43,625 nt of DNA from Microthrixaceae bacterium. Its GTDB lineage: Bacteria > Actinomycetota > Acidimicrobiia > Acidimicrobiales > Microtrichaceae. The stretch lies in assembly GCA_007118345.1 (NCBI GenBank), contig SKRR01000305.1, positions 1 to 43,625 on the forward strand, read 5' to 3'. The notes under the pieces were generated by a model, which searched no databases, was not told where the DNA came from, and worked only from the letters and a program-made list of their open reading frames with translations. Position numbers and translations under genes: made by a program. Shown here piece by piece: positions 38,373 through 43,625 of this stretch. Each line of letters opens with the position of its first letter. The stretch's first letter is position 1.

Positions 38373-39802
38373 GGGACGTGGGTCATGCGGAGCACGTCCG
38401 CGGCCTGCACGCCACCGCCGCCGGCGCCGGCGAGCACCGCGACCACCTCGCCGGAGCGCACGAAGCCACGATCACGGGCCATGCACACGAGCTCGTCCAT
38501 CGCCGCCATGTCGTCCACCCGATGGGGAGCGTCGATCGGCGTCGCGCCCCAGCTGAGGGACAGCTGTCGGGACGTGCGCTCCTGGGGGCTGAACGCGATG
38601 ATCGGCATCTGCGGTCGGAATCGCGCGATGGACCGCACGGTGAACCCCGACTCGGAGATGCAGATGATCGCCGAGACCCCCATCTCGGTCGCTGCGCGCC
38701 ACGTCGCGCCGGTCATCGCATCCGTGATGCGGGCATCGCCCGCCCCGACCGCACCCGAGCGAAGCAGCCTGATGCGACGAGCCCACGCGTCGTAGTCGAA
38801 CTCCTGGTCGGCACGGTCGGCGACCCGCGCCATCGTGGCCACCGTGTTCACCGGGTCGTGACCCACGGCGCTCTCTGCGCTGAGCATCACGGCCGAGGTG
38901 CCGTCGAAGACGGCGTTCGCCACATCGGAGACCTCGGCTCGGGTCGGTGCCGGCGAGGTGACCATCGACTCGAACATCTGCGTCGCGGTGATCACCGGCT
39001 TGCCGAGCGCGATGCAGTCGCGGATGATCTGCTTCTGCAAGTGCGGCAGCTCCTCGATGCCCAGCTCGGAGCCCAGGTCGCCACGGGCCACCATGATCGC
39101 CCCCGAGGACTCGATGATGCCCCCGAGGTTCTCGACCGCAGCCCGCGTCTCGATCTTCGCGACCAGCAGCGGTCCCCTCGGGTGCGGCTCGGTCCCGACC
39201 TTGCGCACGTCGTGACCTGAACGCACGAAGGACAGGGCGACCATGTCGACCCCGACCTCGACGAAGGCGTCGAGCTTGGTCAGATCCTCGGGCGTCGGGG
39301 CGGTGATCGCCAACCGGTCGGACGGCACGTGGAGCCCGGGACGGCCCTGTACGGGTCCTCCGTGCGCGACGAACGCACGGGCCGAGCCCTGCTCCACCGA
39401 CTCGATCCGCAGTGTCACGCTGCCGTCGCCGACCGCCAGGCAGTCACCCGGGTGGATGTCGCCGAGGAGGTCCTCGTAGTCGACACCGATCTCGTCCGCT
39501 TCCGAAGTGAGCTTTCCGGGCACCAGGGTGGTGGTCGCGCCCGAGGTCAGCTCGATCGGCCGGTTGCCGAAGTTGCCGAGGCGCACCTTGGGACCCGGGA
39601 GGTCCACCATGATGCCGATGGGGCGATCCATCTCGGCCGCGACACCACGAACCGTGTGGTAGCGCTCGAGCGCATCGTCGATGCTGCCGTGGGCGAGCCC
39701 GATGCGAGCGACGTCCATCCCGGCCTCGACCATCTTGCGCAGTACCGGCGCGCTGTCCGATGACGGTCCGATGGTGGCGACGATCTTGGTGCGGCGGGCC
39801 AT
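38369..39802 (-). CDS. pyk: Pyruvate kinase (probably K+-independent)
   Basis: The 477-residue glycolytic enzyme makes pyruvate and ATP from phosphoenolpyruvate and ADP. Landmarks are KIVATIGPSSDS, IMVDLPGPKVRLGNF, VALSFVRSGHDV, IMVARGDLGSELGIEELPHLQKQII and TATQMFESM. The potassium site is changed: the usual NFSHG is GLAHG, and the usual DTKGPE is DLPGPK, with Lys at the position of Glu117, the pattern of K+-independent pyruvate kinases. ATG 39802 lies six bases after TAGCCT, without a ribosome binding site. The hydrolase gene overlaps its stop. Confidence 0.95.
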   Translation of the reverse strand: MARRTKIVATIGPSSDSAPVLRKMVEAGMDVARIGLAHGSIDDALERYHTVRGVAAEMDRPIGIMVDLPGPKVRLGNFGNRPIELTSGATTTLVPGKLTSEADEIGVDYEDLLGDIHPGDCLAVGDGSVTLRIESVEQGSARAFVAHGGPVQGRPGLHVPSDRLAITAPTPEDLTKLDAFVEVGVDMVALSFVRSGHDVRKVGTEPHPRGPLLVAKIETRAAVENLGGIIESSGAIMVARGDLGSELGIEELPHLQKQIIRDCIALGKPVITATQMFESMVTSPAPTRAEVSDVANAVFDGTSAVMLSAESAVGHDPVNTVATMARVADRADQEFDYDAWARRIRLLRSGAVGAGDARITDAMTGATWRAATEMGVSAIICISESGFTVRSIARFRPQMPIIAFSPQERTSRQLSLSWGATPIDAPHRVDDMAAMDELVCMARDRGFVRSGEVVAVLAGAGGGGVQAADVLRMTHVP

Positions 39803-39808
39803 GCCGTC

Positions 39809-39814
39809 AGGCTA
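39809..39814 (-). promoter_or_regulatory. -10 box of a probable leaderless pyruvate kinase promoter
   Basis: The minus strand reads TAGCCT, then six bases (GACGGC) to ATG 39802. No -35 element is seen; the box lies in the 25-base gap after the acyl-CoA dehydrogenase gene. Confidence 0.5.
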
Positions 39815-39827
39815 CGCCCCCACGCGC

Positions 39828-41021
39828 TCAGCTCCGGGGCACGTCCTTCCATGGCAATTCCTTGTCCACCCGTACGTCACCCGGGAGGCCCAGGACCCGT
39901 TCGCCGATGATGTTCCTGAGGACCTCGGACGTGCCACCCTCGATGGAGTTCGCCCGAGCTCGCAGGAAGTTCTTGTGCATGTCGTCGGAGAACAGCGCGT
40001 GCCGCGGCCGGACGAGTTCATAGGAGTCGTAGAGCATGCCGGCCGGGCCCATGAGATCGAGCGCGACGCTGTAGATCTGCTTGTTCAGCTCCGCCATCGC
40101 GAGTTTCGCGACGGACCCCTCCGGACCCGGAGTCCCCGCGGTGCGGAGCTGCGCCGCCCGGATGTTGGTGAGACGGTTCACCTCTGCGTGGACCCACAGG
40201 CGTGCGACCTCGTCGCGTGCGACCGGATCACCGCTGCCGACCTTGTGCCACGTGTCGATGAGCTGACCGATGGGACCCGAACCCCTCGGCGGTGTGCCGC
40301 CCCCGATCGAAACCCGTTCGTTCATGAGCGTCGTGATGGACACCGCCCACCCACGGCCGACCTCGTCGAGACGCATCGAGTCCGGGATCCGGACATCGGT
40401 GAGGTACACCTCGTTGAACTCGGCCTCGCCGGTCATCTGGCGCAAGGGGCGAACCTCGACGCCGGGAGCGTTCATGTCGACGATGAACGCCGTGATGCCA
40501 CGGTGCTTGGGCTGGTCCGGATCGGTCCGGGCGATCACGAGACCGTAGGACGACACGTGCGCGAGGGTGGTCCAGACCTTCTGGCCGTTGACGGTCCACT
40601 CATCGCCGTCGCGCTCGGCGCGCATCGCGAGTGAGGCGACGTCGGAACCAGCACCCGGCTCGGAGAACATCTGGCACCAGATGTGCTCGTTGGAGAACAA
40701 CGGCCGCAGCAGCTGCTTCTGCTCGTCGGAGCCGTGGACCTGCACCGCCGGGGCGCACATCCCGTAGCCGATCGGATTCCTCGCGCCGCCCGTGGGCGCT
40801 CCGCCGGCGCCGAGGGTCCTGGCGACCGTGCGCTGGAGCCTGGGGCTCAGCCCGAGCCCTCCTTCACCCTCGGGGAAGTGCACCCATGCGAGCCCGGCGT
40901 CGTACTGCGCCTCGAGGAAGGCCCGCTCATCGGTCGAGTCCGGCGGATGCTCCTCCAGCAGTCGTGCGCAGACGTCGAGCACCTGCTGCTCGTGCGGATT
41001 GGTCGCGATCCTGTCCGACAC
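39828..41021 (-). CDS. Acyl-CoA dehydrogenase
   Basis: From GTG 41021 the product has 397 residues and is an FAD-dependent acyl-CoA dehydrogenase. CQMFSEPGAGSDVASL and WTVNGQKVWTT form the FAD/substrate site. The C-terminal NSIEGGTSEVLRNIIGERVLGLP carries the Glu expected to act as catalytic base. The acyl chain preference is unknown; the pattern fits the large actinobacterial FadE group. The start is decided by GGGGAGG nine bases before GTG; ATG 41048 upstream is less likely. A palindrome at 41055-41072 precedes it and may be an operator. Confidence 0.92.
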   Translation of the reverse strand: MSDRIATNPHEQQVLDVCARLLEEHPPDSTDERAFLEAQYDAGLAWVHFPEGEGGLGLSPRLQRTVARTLGAGGAPTGGARNPIGYGMCAPAVQVHGSDEQKQLLRPLFSNEHIWCQMFSEPGAGSDVASLAMRAERDGDEWTVNGQKVWTTLAHVSSYGLVIARTDPDQPKHRGITAFIVDMNAPGVEVRPLRQMTGEAEFNEVYLTDVRIPDSMRLDEVGRGWAVSITTLMNERVSIGGGTPPRGSGPIGQLIDTWHKVGSGDPVARDEVARLWVHAEVNRLTNIRAAQLRTAGTPGPEGSVAKLAMAELNKQIYSVALDLMGPAGMLYDSYELVRPRHALFSDDMHKNFLRARANSIEGGTSEVLRNIIGERVLGLPGDVRVDKELPWKDVPRS

Positions 41022-41054
41022 GTGTGCCACCTCCCCGAGAGGGAACACCCCTCT

Positions 41055-41072
41055 CTTGACTGTCCGGTCAAG
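41055..41072. promoter_or_regulatory. Palindromic operator candidate upstream of the acyl-CoA dehydrogenase gene
   Basis: CTTGAC and GTCAAG form a perfect 6-base inverted repeat around TGTCCG, 33 bases before GTG 41021. The size and symmetry fit a TetR-type repressor site, which is common before fatty-acid genes of actinobacteria. No TetR gene is in the window. Confidence 0.45.
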
Positions 41073-41091
41073 TTACCTCAGACGAGTCCGG

Positions 41092-41901
41092 TCAGTTCAG
41101 ACGGGCACGGAGCTGGGTCGCGAGGTGATCGTGGCCGGGGTCGGCGCCGGGATCGAGCACCATCAGCTGGTCGTGGATCGACGCGGCCTCGTCGAAGCGC
41201 CCCGCCGCAGCCAGCCCGGCCGCCAACTGGGAACGCCGACGGAGGTCGGTCGGAGCGAGCGCTGCCCTGAGGGCCAGCACGTCGGCGGCACCGGACCGAT
41301 CCCGCCGCCGGGTCCGAGCGCCGAGCAGGTTGTTGAGCACACGTTCGACGATGGCAGGCACGTCGACCGCGGCCAGCATGGAGCGTTCGAGACGGAGCGG
41401 TCCGTGCAGCCGCCGGAACACGCGGGCGCAGCCGTCGGCATCGAGCTCACGTCCACCATCGAAGGCGTCGAACCAGCGCACGGGTCCTTCAGCCGGTGCA
41501 CCCATCGCAACCGACGGCCCGACCTCGGCGAGCAGGAAGTGGCCGGGCATCCCAACCCCCACGAGCGGGACCCCGACCCGGACGCCCACCTCGATCCCGA
41601 CGGCGGCCAGGGTGATCGGGATGCCGAGCCGTCGGTCGAGCACCTGGTCGATGAGGCTGTTCCGCGGGTCGTAGTAGTCGCCGAGGTCCCCGGTGAACCC
41701 GCCCGCGCCGAACAACGCGGCGCACAGCGCCCCGGCATCACCATCGACCTGACCCAGATCGGACGCGATGGCATCCAAACGCGCCGGCACAGCATCGGGA
41801 TCGACCTCGGGCCGCCCCGTCGCTGCGATGAGTCCCAGGGCGAGCGCGAGGGGCGGCTCCTGATCAGCCATGGTCGCGGCGAATCGTCCGACGTGGTCCA
41901 C
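41092..41901 (-). CDS. SirB1-family transglutaminase-like protein
   Basis: From GTG 41901 the product has 269 residues. It carries the SirB1 signature GDLGDYYDPRNSLIDQVLDRRLGIPITLAAVGIEV spread over about residues 75-108, then VPLVGVGMPGHFLLAEV and WFDAFDGGREL. The C-terminal part (RRRSQLAAGLAAAGRFDEAASIHDQLMVLDPG) looks like one or two TPR units. The transglutaminase Cys is replaced by Ser or Asn in this family, so no peptidase activity is expected; the role is unknown. A GATACT box lies six bases before the GTG, and ATG 41871 is an alternative start. Confidence 0.85.
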   Translation of the reverse strand: MDHVGRFAATMADQEPPLALALGLIAATGRPEVDPDAVPARLDAIASDLGQVDGDAGALCAALFGAGGFTGDLGDYYDPRNSLIDQVLDRRLGIPITLAAVGIEVGVRVGVPLVGVGMPGHFLLAEVGPSVAMGAPAEGPVRWFDAFDGGRELDADGCARVFRRLHGPLRLERSMLAAVDVPAIVERVLNNLLGARTRRRDRSGAADVLALRAALAPTDLRRRSQLAAGLAAAGRFDEAASIHDQLMVLDPGADPGHDHLATQLRARLN

Positions 41902-41956
41902 CGCGCCAGTATCGTCGCCGACCGACCACCACGACGAAGCGGGGCGCAACGTCGAC

Positions 41957-43207
41957 TCAACGACGCAGGATCAGGTGGCGCCCGACCAGCACGGCAGCGG
42001 CCGCTGCCAGGCCGAGGCCCGCGGCCACCCACCACGCTGACGCATAGCCGGCGCCCTCGGCGACGGCGCCGAACAGGATCGGGCCGAACGCACCACCGAC
42101 GTAGGTGCCGGTCTGGGTGATGCCCGTGGCGCGCCCGGGCGACCCCGGTGCCGCACGAATCACCGAGAGGTTGAACAACCCGGGCCACGCCCACCCGGCG
42201 CCGAAGGCAAGGGGCACGCCGATCAGTTGCACCGACGGGCTCCGCCACGTGAACCACACCGAGGTGAGCGCGCCCAACGCGATCATCGCGGCGACGACGC
42301 CGAGGAGGTTCCCCTGCCGGCGGTCGGCCACCGCGCCGACGCCCAGTCGCGCGACGATCGAGATGACCGATCCCGCGGCGAAGGCGAGGCCCGCGGTCCC
42401 GATGGCCAGACCGGCATCGATGGCGGACTCGACGAAGAAGCCGCCCAGCGTGATCGCCGCGCCGGTCGCCAGCGCCGCTGCCACCGCGAGCGGGAGCAGG
42501 ACCGAGGTCGGAACCGTGCGCTCGGCGGCCTCGGCCGCTTCCGGGGTCGCCACGATCGAGTCCACGGGGTCACCGACGCTCGTCGGTCGGACCGGCCGGC
42601 GTGACCGACGCATCGACGGGAGCAGGGCACCCTCGAGCCGGACCCGCACGGCGAGGAGGGCCGCCCCGCTGAGCGCGGCCCCTGCGACGAAGACCCACCG
42701 CCATCCGAGCGTGGTCGCGATCGAGGGCAGTGCCAGACCCGCCAGCAGCGACGCCCCCGGCATCGCGGACTGCTTCACTGCGAAGCCGATGCCCTGTCGG
42801 TGCACGGGGAGACAGCGCGCGATGAAGACGTTCGCCCCCAACTGGGCGGTCGCGTTGGCCACTCCGGCGACCGCGGCCAGCAGTGCGAGCACCTCGGCCC
42901 GCCCGGCGACGGTGGCGATCGCGAGCTGGACGAACGCACCAGCGGCGAGGGCGACCGACAGCGCCCGCCGCGGACCGACCCGGTCGACCCACCGTCCGAG
43001 CCTCGACGACACCACCGCACTGGCCCCGAAGAACGCGGCGAGCACGAGTCCCGCCACGGTCTCGCCGTAGCCGAGGTCGGCGCGGATCCGAACCGACAAC
43101 GAGCCGATGAGGAACACCGGCAGGATCGAGGTCACGATCGCGGCCGCGACGACACCCAGCTCCGACACTCCTGCCAGTGGCACGTCGCTGCGCCCCGAGG
43201 TCCTCAC
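41957..43207 (-). CDS. MFS transporter, 12-segment
   Basis: The 416-residue protein shows about 12 membrane segments in two halves, with the MFS loop motif between segments 2 and 3 (SRLGRWVDRVGPRRAL) and a central cytoplasmic loop (RSRRPVRPTSVGDPVDS). It resembles the cyanate/uptake and drug-efflux groups; the substrate cannot be told. GTG 43207 is preceded by GGGAGAG at seven bases. It is divergent from the GDPD gene, with 46 bases between them. Confidence 0.87.
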   Translation of the reverse strand: MRTSGRSDVPLAGVSELGVVAAAIVTSILPVFLIGSLSVRIRADLGYGETVAGLVLAAFFGASAVVSSRLGRWVDRVGPRRALSVALAAGAFVQLAIATVAGRAEVLALLAAVAGVANATAQLGANVFIARCLPVHRQGIGFAVKQSAMPGASLLAGLALPSIATTLGWRWVFVAGAALSGAALLAVRVRLEGALLPSMRRSRRPVRPTSVGDPVDSIVATPEAAEAAERTVPTSVLLPLAVAAALATGAAITLGGFFVESAIDAGLAIGTAGLAFAAGSVISIVARLGVGAVADRRQGNLLGVVAAMIALGALTSVWFTWRSPSVQLIGVPLAFGAGWAWPGLFNLSVIRAAPGSPGRATGITQTGTYVGGAFGPILFGAVAEGAGYASAWWVAAGLGLAAAAAVLVGRHLILRR

Positions 43208-43241
43208 CGGGTCACTCTCCCACGTGACCGAAGCAGGTCAG

Positions 43242-43247
43242 TACGCT
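43242..43247 (+). promoter_or_regulatory. -10 box of a probable leaderless GDPD promoter
   Basis: TACGCT matches TANNNT and lies six bases before GTG 43254, with no ribosome binding site. Confidence 0.5.
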
Positions 43248-43253
43248 GCACCC

Positions 43254-43625
43254 GTGCGTTCGGACTCCACCCGCCACACGTATCTGGACCATCCGCACCC
43301 GCTCGCCATCGCGCACCGGGGCGGTACCGAGGCGGCTGCCGAGAACACCCTCGCGGCCTTCGCGTCGGCGCTCGCCGAGGGCTTCCGCTACCTCGAGACC
43401 GATGTCCACGTCTCCGCCGACGGTGTGCTCCTCGCCTTCCACGACGACGAACTCGACCGCGTGACCGACGGGTCGGGCCGTGTCGCCGAACTGCCATGGT
43501 CGGAGATCTCCGCGGCCCGCATCGCCGGCACCGAGTCCATCCCGACGCTGGACGAGCTCCTCGAGACCTTCCCCGCTGCGCGCTTCAACATCGACGCGAA
43601 GTCCGACCACGCCGTGGTGGCGCTC
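43254..43625 (+). CDS. Glycerophosphodiester phosphodiesterase (3' end cut by window edge)
   Basis: The 124 visible residues are the N-terminal half of a GDPD-family TIM barrel. AHRGG with H21 and R22, the metal ligands E48 and D50 in YLETDVHVSADG, and catalytic H63 in FHDDELDRVTDGSG are all present. The enzyme releases an alcohol from glycerophosphodiesters and supplies glycerol 3-phosphate. No signal peptide is seen, so it should be cytoplasmic. GTG 43254 follows a TACGCT box at six bases, which suggests a leaderless message. Confidence 0.92.
   Translation, partial: MRSDSTRHTYLDHPHPLAIAHRGGTEAAAENTLAAFASALAEGFRYLETDVHVSADGVLLAFHDDELDRVTDGSGRVAELPWSEISAARIAGTESIPTLDELLETFPAARFNIDAKSDHAVVAL

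Overview
This is a gene-dense, high-GC actinobacterial chromosome window of 43.6 kb with 47 protein genes, one possible leader peptide, no RNA genes, no insertion sequences and no CRISPR. The complete Pup-proteasome module (PrcB, Pup ending in GGE, Dop, ARC/Mpa ATPase with a C-terminal GQYL), the F420 gene fbiC, a MarP-type protease, DUF3151 and SirB1-family genes, and widespread GTG/TTG starts with TANNNT -10 boxes all point to Actinobacteria. An Acidimicrobiia-like lineage is my inference from gene order and the GGE Pup tail. No gene-free stretch exceeds about 200 bases.

Region 1 (1-5431, minus strand) is the proteasome locus: arc, an unexpected GH43-like lipoprotein, dop, pup and prcB (cut by the left edge; prcA and pafA presumably lie beyond). 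Region 2 (5632-9632) holds a small Asp-containing ferredoxin on the plus strand, then a Thr-repeat membrane protein and a tightly overlapping minus-strand operon ttuB-ttuA-trmI-marP: a ubiquitin-like sulfur carrier, a tRNA 2-thiolation enzyme, the tRNA m1A58 methyltransferase and a membrane serine protease. Two ubiquitin-like tagging proteins (Pup and the TtuB-like protein) therefore lie within 9 kb.

Region 3 (9726-15426, minus) is one long co-directional run: split NDP-forming acyl-CoA synthetase (beta, alpha), a PBP4-type carboxypeptidase, a Lon-N domain protein, and three small envelope or basic proteins. Region 4 (15488-21788, plus) carries a GH84 hexosaminidase, a small unknown protein, a FIST sensory protein, transketolase, transaldolase and a tiny acidic lipoprotein. 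Region 5 has a minus-strand membrane protein, then an HxlR regulator overlapping fbiC (22848-25701) behind a promoter that carries three alternating copies of a 7-base half-site.

Region 6 (25714-30312) is the least ordinary part: a degenerate sigma-like protein with a membrane partner (minus), divergent from a three-gene set of a Cys-rich protein, a minimal McrB-type AAA+ GTPase/ATPase and a McrC/DUF2357-like protein without a visible nuclease domain. Region 7 (30387-33114, plus) has an alpha-glucosidase possibly translated behind an 11-codon leader, plus a TauE/SafE-DUF1634 pair. Region 8 (33119-43207, minus) is mostly housekeeping: RNase D, rhodanese, PLP decarboxylase, DUF3151, patatin, alpha/beta hydrolase, pyruvate kinase, acyl-CoA dehydrogenase, SirB1-family protein and an MFS transporter. 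A partial GDPD gene begins at the right edge.

A window-wide signal is that at least ten genes have a TANNNT box only 6-8 bases before the start codon and no Shine-Dalgarno sequence, as expected for leaderless transcripts.
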